A stretch of 5,329 nt of DNA from Ekhidna sp. (GCA_028821635.1 JAPPDO010000327.1:1-5329); one strand, 5' to 3'. Shown: positions 1 to 5,271, numbered from the stretch's first letter. Made by a program: numbers and translations. The notes: generated by a model from the letters alone, not told the origin.

Positions 1-991
1 ATCACCGGATCTTAATCCTTTAAAATCAGCGACGAAATTGGTAGGATCCATTTTAAAGAAGGGAGATATAGTCATTTACGAATCCACTGTTTTTCCCGGC
101 TGCACTGAGGAGGAGTGCGTTCCTATCCTCGAGGTGGAAAGTGGACTTGTGTTTAATGAAAGCTTTTTTTGTGGATATTCACCAGAGCGAATTAATCCCG
201 GAGACAAAAAACACCGTTTGCCAGCAATTAAAAAAGTCACTTCGGGCAGTACGCCCGAAATTGCAAAAAAGATTGATAATCTTTATAAGTCAATAATAAC
301 GGCAGGAACTCATCTTGTCTCAAGCATCAAAGTGGCTGAAGCCGCTAAAGTTATTGAGAACTCACAACGTGATTTGAATATTGCTTTTGTAAATGAGTTA
401 TCACTGATTTTTGAAAAGATTGGTATTGATACTGATGAGATATTGGAAGCAGCAGCTACAAAATGGAATTTCCTCCCATTCAAGCCCGGATTAGTGGGTG
501 GTCATTGTATAGGTGTTGATCCTTATTATCTGGCGTATAAGGCAGAAAGTATGGGACATTATCCGGAGGTAATTCTGGCAGGGAGACGGATTAATGATGG
601 TATGGGGGTCTTTATTGCTAATCAGATAGTGAAGATGATGTTGCGCAAAGGCATCCCTGTTAAAGGGTCTAAGTGCTTGGTGATGGGAATTACATTTAAA
701 GAAAATTGCCCTGACATTAGAAATTCAAAAGTCATTGATGTCATCCACGAGTTAAAGTCATTTGGCTTGCAAGTTGATATTTTTGATCCGCACGCAGACC
801 TCAAAGAAGTTAAAGAGGAGTATGATATTGAACTCATCACGAACATTGAGAAGAAGTATGAAGCAGCAGTCTTAGCTGTCTCTCATCACGATTTTAAAAC
901 GTTTCCATTGCATAAGTACCTTCGGGAACCCTCAGTGCTATATGATGTGAAAGGACTCCTTGATAAATCTAAGGTTGACGGAAGATTATGA
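1..991 (+). CDS. UDP-N-acetylhexosamine 6-dehydrogenase (TviB/WbpO/WbpA family), 5' end outside window
   Basis: NAD-dependent enzyme of the cytoplasm that oxidises C6 of a UDP-N-acetylhexosamine to the uronic acid, a precursor for capsule, O-antigen or exopolysaccharide. The frame is already open at nt 2 (reading SPDLNPLKSATKLVGS), so the gene runs off the left edge; the TTG at 38 is an internal Leu, not a start. About 100 N-terminal residues with the Rossmann GxGxxG motif are missing. Visible motifs, numbered from the codon at nt 2: ESTVFPG (27-33), CGYSPERINPGD (57-68), VAEAAKVIEN (about 111-120), KWNFLPFKPGLVGGHCIGVDP with the catalytic Cys169 (nt 506-508), and the C-terminal UDP-binding GITFKENCPDIRNSKV (229-244). 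The near-verbatim match around GGHCIGVDP and KENCPDIRN separates it from UDP-glucose dehydrogenases. The substrate epimer (GlcNAc, GalNAc or ManNAc) cannot be decided. It stops with TGA and the next gene is 205 bp away, so it probably ends its operon. Confidence 0.95.
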   Translation, partial: SPDLNPLKSATKLVGSILKKGDIVIYESTVFPGCTEEECVPILEVESGLVFNESFFCGYSPERINPGDKKHRLPAIKKVTSGSTPEIAKKIDNLYKSIITAGTHLVSSIKVAEAAKVIENSQRDLNIAFVNELSLIFEKIGIDTDEILEAAATKWNFLPFKPGLVGGHCIGVDPYYLAYKAESMGHYPEVILAGRRINDGMGVFIANQIVKMMLRKGIPVKGSKCLVMGITFKENCPDIRNSKVIDVIHELKSFGLQVDIFDPHADLKEVKEEYDIELITNIEKKYEAAVLAVSHHDFKTFPLHKYLREPSVLYDVKGLLDKSKVDGRL

Positions 992-1045
992 CGAAGATAT
1001 TGTAATAAGTAAAATGGTATTTATTTAATATTAAAGTTATTAAAG

Positions 1046-1063
1046 GATTTTTAGACAAAAATC
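1046..1063. other. Small AT-rich hairpin downstream of the dehydrogenase gene
   Basis: GATTTTT and AAAAATC form a perfect 7-bp stem around the loop AGAC, 54 bp after the dehydrogenase stop codon. It lies where a transcription terminator would be expected. The stem has only one G-C pair and no T-run follows, so it would be a weak intrinsic terminator at best. Confidence 0.25.
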
Positions 1064-1069
1064 ATAAAG

Positions 1070-1087
1070 TAATTGTTTGAACAATTA
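1070..1087. repeat. 18-bp near-palindrome in the 992-1196 intergenic region
   Basis: TAATTGTT and AACAATTA are perfect inverted halves separated by TG. It lies 6 bp after the preceding hairpin and 109 bp upstream of the phosphatase start. It could be an operator or part of a terminator region; the sequence does not decide. The rest of 992-1196 is AT-rich with no ORF, and I see no clear TAnnTTTG promoter element in it. Confidence 0.3.
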
Positions 1088-1196
1088 ATTACTAAATCCA
1101 ATTGCAAGAGTGCATTTAGGTTTTTTGGTAAGATACCTATTAAGTGGCGGTTTCTGATGCTCTTAGTTGAATTTTTATTTTATTTAACCTTTCCCC

Positions 1197-1724
1197 ATGC
1201 GACCTATCCTATTCATAGATCGTGATGGTACTATCATACGGGAGGTAGAAGATGAGAAAATTGACAAGGTAGAAAAATTGAACTTTTTGCCCGAAGTCCT
1301 TTATTATTTAAGAAAAATCAAAAAAGAGTTTGACTATCTTCTGGTGATGGTTACTAACCAGGACGGATTGGGAACACAGGCATTTCCTGATTGTGACTTT
1401 TGGCCGATACAGAATCTCATCATGCGTCTGTTGGAATCAGCGGGAGTTCCGTTTGATGCAGTTCACATTGATGAACATTATGAGAGAGATAATCACCCGA
1501 ATCGAAAGCCGGGAACGGGAATGCTCACAGCATACATGAATGGAGATTATGACTTAGCCAATTCTTTTGTGATAGGTGACCGTCCTACGGATGTGCAACT
1601 GGCCAGGAATTTGGAATGTAGGGCAATCTATTTAAACTCAATGTATTCTGACACTACCACAGAAGCAGAATCTAAGCCTAAAGATTGGAAAGAAGTTTAC
1701 GAATACTTAGTAAATCTCAAATAA
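1197..1724 (+). CDS. Stand-alone histidinol-phosphatase (HisB N-terminal domain type, HAD superfamily)
   Basis: HAD-family phosphatase expected to dephosphorylate L-histidinol phosphate in histidine synthesis (cytoplasmic). The 175-residue protein matches the N-terminal half of bifunctional HisB. Motif I is DRDGT with nucleophile Asp8 and acid Asp10. Motif II lies in TNQDGLGT (53-60), which is HisB-specific; GmhB heptose phosphatases normally read TNQSG there. RKP (103-105) carries the motif III Lys, and motif IV is GDRPTD (127-132). The CPH...C.C cysteines that bind zinc in E. coli HisB are replaced by IDEHYERDNHPNRKP; as I recall, that is usual for Bacteroidota HisB. The imidazoleglycerol-phosphate dehydratase domain is absent: the protein stops at the domain boundary and a convergent gene begins there. 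No other his gene is visible, so it may be a paralog with another phosphate ester as substrate. The start ATG is well placed two codons before the first strand; no Shine-Dalgarno is seen. Confidence 0.88.
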   Translation: MRPILFIDRDGTIIREVEDEKIDKVEKLNFLPEVLYYLRKIKKEFDYLLVMVTNQDGLGTQAFPDCDFWPIQNLIMRLLESAGVPFDAVHIDEHYERDNHPNRKPGTGMLTAYMNGDYDLANSFVIGDRPTDVQLARNLECRAIYLNSMYSDTTTEAESKPKDWKEVYEYLVNLK

Positions 1725-2139
1725 TTGATCTCCCCGGCATAGTAGCTAGTGCGACTAAAATCAATATGATTGAAATACTAAAGAAGATGGCTTGAAAACG
1801 AAATTTTACCTGATCATCATTCGATTTCTTACTAAGAGACCTCCCCGCCTGCGTTGCGGCTACTGCTAAAGTCATCAGTAATATATGCTCTACTGACCAG
1901 TATCTACTCACTTTATCACTCATATTGAAGGTAACAAACGGGCTGATAAGGTAGAGGATAAACCCTAATAGGAGTTGCAAGTGCATCAAACCGACGTATG
2001 CGAGAGCTATTATTTTATCAAACTTGGAATAAGAAGTATCCTTAAACCACCCAATAAATGACTTGGTAACAACAATAACGGCTGCTAGGAGTATGAGGTA
2101 TCTAAGTCCCGAATGTGCATGGAGTAAGAAGGTGTACAT
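1717..2139 (-). CDS. Small four-helix membrane protein, the type often labelled 'cytochrome B' in Bacteroidota; downstream gene of a tandem pair
   Basis: A 140-residue integral membrane protein with four predicted helices (about 11-29, 44-65, 83-97 and 117-133). It resembles a short Bacteroidota family that databases often call 'cytochrome B' without biochemical proof. Histidines sit at or in helix ends: His7 and His9 in HAHSGLRY, His53 in LMHLQLLLG and His85 in VEHI. That pattern would allow heme or metal binding, but this is inference. A charged stretch, GRSLSKKSNDDQVKFRF (about 99-115), links helices 3 and 4. It lies 25 bp after the stop codon of the upstream paralog, so the two are probably co-transcribed. 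Its 3' end overlaps the phosphatase gene by 8 bp tail to tail, leaving no room for a terminator between them. It starts at ATG after an AT-rich stretch without a Shine-Dalgarno. Confidence 0.8.
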   Translation of the reverse strand: MYTFLLHAHSGLRYLILLAAVIVVTKSFIGWFKDTSYSKFDKIIALAYVGLMHLQLLLGFILYLISPFVTFNMSDKVSRYWSVEHILLMTLAVAATQAGRSLSKKSNDDQVKFRFQAIFFSISIILILVALATMPGRSII

Positions 2140-2164
2140 TGATTAAAATTTGTCCAAATATACA

Positions 2165-2566
2165 TCACTGAGATATAGGGCTTGTGCTTAAAACGTATGC
2201 GTAAATTAAAAGTGCAGTGGCAATTCCGTAATAAATACTTCTGAAGCGGAACTTTACAGTATTATCTGAGGACTTCAATGTGATAAGTCGTCCGCCTTGA
2301 GTCATTATGTTTGCGAGTAAGGTGAGTGCGATGTGTTCAATGGCTCTTAAACTCTCTTCATATCCGAAGCTGGTAAAGAAAAAGAGATAAGCCTCAACTA
2401 CAGACTGGATGTAAAGCATGACGATAAATATGTTAGCAAATATTTTGTCAACAGACGTGTCATTACCTCCTCCAAAGTACCCAATAACGGACCTTAGCGT
2501 AATTCCTACTCCTAAAATAAGAGAAGTGAAAACAGCAAATTCTTGAATACCTTTCAATACATCCAT
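2165..2566 (-). CDS. Small four-helix membrane protein, diverged paralog of the adjacent gene; first gene of the pair
   Basis: A 133-residue protein with the same four-helix layout as its downstream neighbour (helices about 10-29, 43-64, 76-90 and 109-126). Shared landmarks are an RS-x-IG/KS-x-IG turn after helix 1, DKI before helix 2, the EHI motif opening helix 3, TQ-x-GR closing it, and an identical VKFRF before helix 4. The C-terminal half is clearly more alike than the N-terminal half. Two of the neighbour's histidine sites are lost: HAHSGLRY has no counterpart and LMHLQ reads MLYIQ. His78 of the EH motif is the only histidine in the protein. The function is unknown; it may be a partner subunit of the neighbour or a drifting copy. 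The ATG follows an AT-rich leader with no clear Shine-Dalgarno. Confidence 0.78.
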   Translation of the reverse strand: MDVLKGIQEFAVFTSLILGVGITLRSVIGYFGGGNDTSVDKIFANIFIVMLYIQSVVEAYLFFFTSFGYEESLRAIEHIALTLLANIMTQGGRLITLKSSDNTVKFRFRSIYYGIATALLIYAYVLSTSPISQ

Positions 2567-2815
2567 AAGATCAAATTAATATATCTATGTGGTCAGGTTT
2601 AAGTATAACAATACATTAGTTAATTTTTGAAGTATTATTTGACATTTCTCATTGTTTCTTTTATTGCTTACAGTCTCACAAAAATCACTAAAGATATTCG
2701 TAAAAACAAAATAATGATTGTATTATGAGAATAACGCTGGCAGAAAACTTGAGACAAGAAATTATCAAAAAAGAGGCAGAGAAAGATAATGAATTGAAAT
2801 TATGAGTAAGAATCA

Positions 2816-2877
2816 ACCAATCCGTATGACCTTAGTGAGATCAAAGTGCCTTACTTGAGAAAAGTAACCGGATTGGT
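2816..2877. repeat. 9-bp inverted repeat enclosing a smaller hairpin
   Basis: ACCAATCCG (2816-2824) is perfectly complementary to CGGATTGGT (2869-2877). Directly inside the right arm, TTACTT (2851-2856) and AAGTAA (2862-2867) form a 6-bp stem with loop GAGAA. The nested pairing could fold as a small RNA or mark a decayed mobile element. The arms are short, so chance cannot be excluded. Confidence 0.35.
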
Positions 2878-2967
2878 GATATGAAGAAGGAAATAGCGGC
2901 GCAGATCAAGCCCGTTTCTGATAAGTAAACGAAAAATCACATAACCTTTAAATGAAAGCAAGAGATT

Positions 2968-3023
2968 AGGAGTGCAATTTTAAGGATAAAAAAGAGAAGC
3001 TAACACTCCTTTATGTTCGGAGT
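2968..3023 (+). promoter_or_regulatory. Possible switch-like leader before the 3033 gene
   Basis: Segment 1, AGGAGTG (2968-2974), is complementary to segment 2, CACTCCT (3004-3010). Segment 2 contains ACTCC (3005-3009), which can instead pair with segment 3, GGAGT (3019-3023). Segment 3 includes GGAG, 10 bp before the ATG at 3033, and so resembles a ribosome binding site, unlike most genes here. Pairing 2:3 would hide it and 1:2 would free it. TATGTTCG (3012-3019) also matches the Bacteroidota -7 element TAnnTTTG at all but one position, without a clear -33 TTTG. If that were the promoter, segments 1 and 2 would not be transcribed from it, so the two readings compete. Confidence 0.25.
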
Positions 3024-3032
3024 TAATGTACA

Positions 3033-3446
3033 ATGTTATTAAAGTTACTCATTGATTTTGGCTTAGTCGTGCTCATTTGGATCATTCAACTCGTCGTGTA
3101 TCCGGGGTTGACTTATTATTCCGAATCTAACTTAATTGCATGGCATACTAAATATACAATGGCCATTTCAACTATCGTAATGCCTCTGATGGTGACTCAG
3201 GCAGTAATTCATGGCTGGCAACTCTTTAATGACCTTAGCTGGATAAGAGTGATTACCTCTGTTTTAATAGGCTTGGCATGGGGAAATACATTCTTTTTTG
3301 CTGTGCCGCTTCATAATAAAATCTCAGCACAGCAAGATGTGCTGGAAGCTGCGCAAAGATTGGTTAGCATCAACTGGTATCGGACTGTGGTATGGTCTGC
3401 TGTTTTTTTGCTGTCTGTATGGGACTATCTAAGAAATTCAGGATAG
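3033..3446 (+). CDS. Small four-helix membrane protein of unknown function
   Basis: A 137-residue integral membrane protein with helices at about 5-24, 43-63, 72-92 and 117-133. Conserved-looking polar residues cluster at helix boundaries: WHTKYT (37-42, His38), VPLHNKIS (91-98, His94) and SINWYRT (112-118, Trp115 and Arg117). The pattern WH..YT then VP.HN..S then NW.RT is one I associate with small hypothetical membrane proteins of Bacteroidota; I know no assigned function. GGAG lies 10 bp before the ATG, an unusually clear ribosome binding site for this window. Its last 77 bp, including the NWYRT motif region, overlap the 3' end of the opposite-strand hydrolase. The hydrophobic pattern and motif at the C-terminus support this gene as the constrained partner in the overlap. 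Confidence 0.75.
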   Translation: MLLKLLIDFGLVVLIWIIQLVVYPGLTYYSESNLIAWHTKYTMAISTIVMPLMVTQAVIHGWQLFNDLSWIRVITSVLIGLAWGNTFFFAVPLHNKISAQQDVLEAAQRLVSINWYRTVVWSAVFLLSVWDYLRNSG

Positions 3447-4200
3447 CTTGATTCGTTTCTGTCGGCTCATCAATATTACAAATGTGACCCGCATTGTAGA
3501 TTAATTTCAACTCAGCAAGAGGTTTTCTTATGGAAAATTTACGAGCACTTGCCAAAAAGAGGTAATCATTCTCTCCCATTAGAATCAACATCGGGTTGTT
3601 GATCGGCTGTTGGTGAAATGATCTCAACAATAAGAAAAACTCACGGTAAAGACCTAACCATTTGAGATATTCCTTCGCTTTAAGGGTTCTTGCCTGCCGC
3701 TGATAGATTCTTCTGGCAAGTTGATGCTCCTTTTTAGGAATTATCAAGTAAGAAAAGATTTGATACATTCTTCGATAGGGAAGAAATAAATTCAGAATTC
3801 GGGCAAGATGGACAAAAGACTTAATGCGCCAATTTGCATTAAAAATTCCACCAATAAATATCATCTTCATTACCAAAGCGGGCCTGCGTTTATAAAGTGC
3901 TTGCATCATCACACTGCCAAAAGATAAGGTGACGAAATGAGCCTTTTCAATATGCTCTTCGTCTAAAACCCTTAGGATATCCTTGCTTACAATATCAAAA
4001 TTGTAACGACTGTATGCCGGTTGAATGTTTTTTGATTCGCCGTGATCTCTTAGATCAATGAGTAAAATATTATAATACTTTTTAAATGCGTTTATCTGGA
4101 AGTTCCACGTCTGAATGCTACCACCTGCACCGTGAAGAAAGACGACCCACTCTGAGGGAGGGTTTTTCACGTAAATTTTGTAATTAAGCGTATCACACAC
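3370..4200 (-). CDS. Alpha/beta-hydrolase fold protein, GTG start
   Basis: A 276-residue soluble alpha/beta hydrolase without a signal peptide; the substrate is unknown (an esterase, lipase or thioesterase-type reaction is likely). The oxyanion-loop motif is HGAGGS (23-28), followed by DLRDHGES (49-56). The nucleophile elbow reads TLSFGS (91-96) with Ser93; the family consensus is G-x-S-x-G, so the first glycine is replaced by Thr. The acid is probably Asp212 in MGENDYLF and the base His239 in NAGHICNID. Residues about 120-195 form a helical, Arg/Lys-rich cap. No ATG is available: the upstream in-frame stop is at 4210-4212, so GTG at 4200 is the best start. The fold should end near ILNFL (253-257); the remaining polar tail, ending in TIPQSDTS, is read antisense to the last codons of the convergent membrane-protein gene and looks like readthrough after loss of an earlier stop. 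It is divergent from the next gene across 43 bp. Confidence 0.88.
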   Translation of the reverse strand: MCDTLNYKIYVKNPPSEWVVFLHGAGGSIQTWNFQINAFKKYYNILLIDLRDHGESKNIQPAYSRYNFDIVSKDILRVLDEEHIEKAHFVTLSFGSVMMQALYKRRPALVMKMIFIGGIFNANWRIKSFVHLARILNLFLPYRRMYQIFSYLIIPKKEHQLARRIYQRQARTLKAKEYLKWLGLYREFFLLLRSFHQQPINNPMLILMGENDYLFLASARKFSIRKPLAELKLIYNAGHICNIDEPTETNQAILNFLDSPIQTAKKQQTIPQSDTS

Positions 4201-4243
4201 TGCATCTAACTAACAATTCAACGTCAGTTAGGTTTCATCATTC
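4201..4243. promoter_or_regulatory. 43-bp divergent intergenic region with inverted repeat
   Basis: This gap must hold start signals for both the GTG-initiated hydrolase and the ATG-initiated membrane protein, unless their promoters lie inside coding sequence. CTAACT (4206-4211) and AGTTAG (4226-4231) are perfect inverted halves with 14 bp between them, roughly centred in the gap. This could be a shared operator, but 6-bp arms are weak evidence. No clear promoter consensus or Shine-Dalgarno is seen. Confidence 0.3.
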
Positions 4244-4642
4244 ATGAATAATAATTGGCAAAGTTTAACCCTCCGAACCGCAGCCATCTATAATCTCCTC
4301 TGGGGTGCTTGGGTAGTATTGTTCCCTAATCATTTTTTTGAGTTGGTAGGGATGGACACGCCCCTTCATTCTATGATTTGGCAGGGAATGGGTATGGTCA
4401 TAGGAGTTTATGGCTTAGGATATTGGTGGGGAGCACAAGACCCGATTACTCACTGGCCTATTGTAGCGGTAGGCTTTCTCGGAAAGATATTTGGGCCGTT
4501 AGGATTTGTCATGAACTACGCTCAGGGCAACGTTCCTTTTGGATTTTTTTATACACTCATAACCAATGACTTCATCTGGTGGATACCTTTCTTTTTAATA
4601 TTGAAAAGAGCCTATGTCACCGGAAAAGTGAAACTGGTATGA
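4244..4642 (+). CDS. Small four-helix membrane protein of unknown function (LRTAAIYNLLWG type)
   Basis: A 132-residue integral membrane protein with helices at about 12-29, 43-63, 70-92 and 101-121. It is rich in Trp and Gly. Notable segments are LTLRTAAIYNLLWGAWVVLFP (8-28), WQGMGMVIGVYGLGYW (46-61), DPITHWPIVAVGFLGKIFGP (66-85) and LITNDFIWWIPF (105-116). The regular Trp/Pro/Gly signature looks like a conserved family, and I recall similar hypothetical proteins in Bacteroidota and Planctomycetes, with no proven role. Asp109 and His70 next to membrane segments are candidate functional residues. It is divergent from the hydrolase, so shared regulation is possible. The start ATG follows TTTCATCATTC with no Shine-Dalgarno, and the first helix begins about 12 residues in, which supports this start. 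Confidence 0.75.
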   Translation: MNNNWQSLTLRTAAIYNLLWGAWVVLFPNHFFELVGMDTPLHSMIWQGMGMVIGVYGLGYWWGAQDPITHWPIVAVGFLGKIFGPLGFVMNYAQGNVPFGFFYTLITNDFIWWIPFFLILKRAYVTGKVKLV

Positions 4643-4693
4643 GACGAGCAAATCGCTATTGGTGTTCTTTCATTCGCTTAACCTTTGTCACCT

Positions 4694-4728
4694 AAAAGTA
4701 AATTGCATCCATGCTTTGCTATACTTTT
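4694..4728 (+). terminator. Weak candidate terminator hairpin after the 4244 gene
   Basis: AAAAGTA (4694-4700) pairs with TACTTTT (4722-4728) across a 21-nt loop, 52 bp after the stop codon, and the T-rich CTGTTTTCTT follows. The stem is short and AT-rich and the loop is long, so this is only a possibility. The remaining sequence between 4643 and the IS edge shows no ORF. Confidence 0.2.
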
Positions 4729-4763
4729 CTGTTTTCTTGGTAAGGATAGACAAAATATGATAT

Positions 4764-4777
4764 GAGACCTTTGCATA
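4764..4777 (+). repeat. Terminal inverted repeat of the IS remnant (transposase 3' side)
   Basis: GAGACCTTTGCATA. The core GAGACCTTTGCA is the kind of end seen in IS5-family elements. It sits just 6 bp beyond the stop codon of the transposase remnant. Confidence 0.6.
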
Positions 4778-4783
4778 AATAAT

Positions 4784-5134
4784 TTAACTGTTGAGCTTAG
4801 CTAACAACTGATCAAAAGTACCTTTGGCACTTAACTGAGTCTGAAAGCGGCTTAATACACGATAGTCGTCGGGCACCTTACCTTCTAATCATAAAATAAC
4901 AAAAAAGCATCCCACAGAGGTTTTCCCTTATCATATCTTCTATATTCATATCACTTAAATCATACCAAATGCCTATTAAAAGCATTTTAAATAAGAGAAG
5001 CCCCAGATAGGCTGACTCCTCTTTTTTGGACTTGCCCTGACTATAAATCTTGTCAATGTCATTTGATAACGAGTCCAATCTATCAGGGTGTTGATCGCTT
5101 TGAGGAGGGTGCTTTTGAATGTACGACGGCTCAC
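4784..5134 (-). pseudogene. IS5-family transposase N-terminal remnant with two frameshifts
   Basis: Three consecutive minus-strand pieces match the N-terminal part of IS5-family transposases. Piece 1, from a possible GTG at 5134 (frame open back to 5191), reads SRRTFKSTLLKAINTLIDWTRY. Piece 2 (5078 to 4878) reads IDKIYSQGKS, then LLLFKMLLIGIWYDLSDMNI and ENLCGMLFC, the characteristic FKMLL..WY.LSD block; relatives carry GRPAY where this has EESAY. Piece 3 (4888 to 4784) reads LEGKVPDDYRVLSRFQTQL, then FDQLLAKLN and a stop. The shift between pieces 1 and 2 fits loss of one base between the IDW motif and IYSQG. The shift between 2 and 3 fits one extra base near FCYF. The DDE catalytic domain (the C-terminal two thirds) is entirely missing, so the gene is dead. 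The direction is fixed by the order of motifs. Confidence 0.82.
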
Positions 5135-5222
5135 GGCGGCACCACTAAAGTTGACGTAAGGAGAACTTATTTTGTAACTTATGCCTCTAAATTATACCGG
5201 TTGAGCCTTTCGTCAAACTTTA

Positions 5223-5236
5223 TACTCAAAGCTCTC
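5223..5236 (-). repeat. Probable terminal inverted repeat of the IS remnant (transposase 5' side)
   Basis: Read on the minus strand from 5236 it is GAGAGCTTTGAGTA. It differs from the opposite end at three of 14 positions. It lies 102 bp upstream of the possible transposase start, a plausible distance for the family. Confidence 0.45.
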
Positions 5237-5271
5237 TCCATAACTAATGCCAATTTATAAATAATTCGTTT

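Larger units (their letters stand above)
2567..3032. other. 466-bp intergenic region without a convincing gene
   Basis: This AT-rich stretch lies between a minus-strand operon start and a plus-strand gene, so promoters for both should lie here. Every reading frame is broken by stops. The longest ATG-initiated plus-strand reading I noticed codes for 26 residues (2725-2805), charged and unrecognised. The right half contains a 9-bp inverted repeat (2816-2877) and a cluster of short complementary segments just before the next gene (2968-3023). It could be a decayed gene, a leader RNA or plain spacer. Confidence 0.6.
4764..5236 (-). mobile_element. Decayed, internally deleted IS5-family insertion sequence
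   Basis: About 473 bp bounded by imperfect inverted ends, against roughly 0.9-1.3 kb for intact relatives. The plus strand begins GAGACCTTTGCATA at 4764, a typical IS5-family end as I recall it. The complement starting at 5236 reads GAGAGCTTTGAGTA, which matches at 11 of 14 positions. Between them lie only the N-terminal parts of a transposase on the minus strand, in three frames. No flanking duplication is visible (ATAT on the left, TCCA on the right). The element cannot move by itself. The right boundary is less sure than the left. Confidence 0.65.

Noticed and set aside
38..40. TTG as the start codon of the dehydrogenase
   Set aside because: The same frame is open to the window edge and the upstream residues (PDLNPL) match the family, so TTG is an internal Leu.
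622..846. Minus-strand 74-codon open frame
   Set aside because: It lies wholly antisense to the conserved C-terminal domain of the dehydrogenase and resembles no protein.
2725..2805. 26-residue ORF, MRITLAENLRQ...
   Set aside because: It is charged, without recognisable homology or ribosome binding site, and lies in a gap full of stops; there is not enough to call it a gene.
2810..2884. Relic of a RadC/JAB-domain gene (LSEIKVPY)
   Set aside because: Only about eight residues resemble the N-terminus of that family and nothing downstream continues it in any frame.
3026..3055. Nine-residue upstream ORF overlapping the 3033 start
   Set aside because: It is a chance ATG out of frame with the gene; the GGAG spacing suits the 3033 ATG better.
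4378..4569. 63-codon plus-strand open frame inside the 4244 gene
   Set aside because: It is an out-of-frame shadow of a well-patterned membrane protein.
5203..5234. GAGCCTTT...AAAGCTC as an IS end of a second element
   Set aside because: It forms only an imperfect hairpin inside the IS remnant; no second transposase or partner repeat is visible.
4760..5240. Target-site duplication flanking the IS
   Set aside because: The flanks read ATAT and TCCA, so no duplication is seen; it was either lost by decay or the right edge is misplaced.
5063..5260. 65-codon plus-strand open frame
   Set aside because: It is antisense to the 5' part of the IS5-family transposase remnant and crosses the IS boundary; no protein-like pattern.
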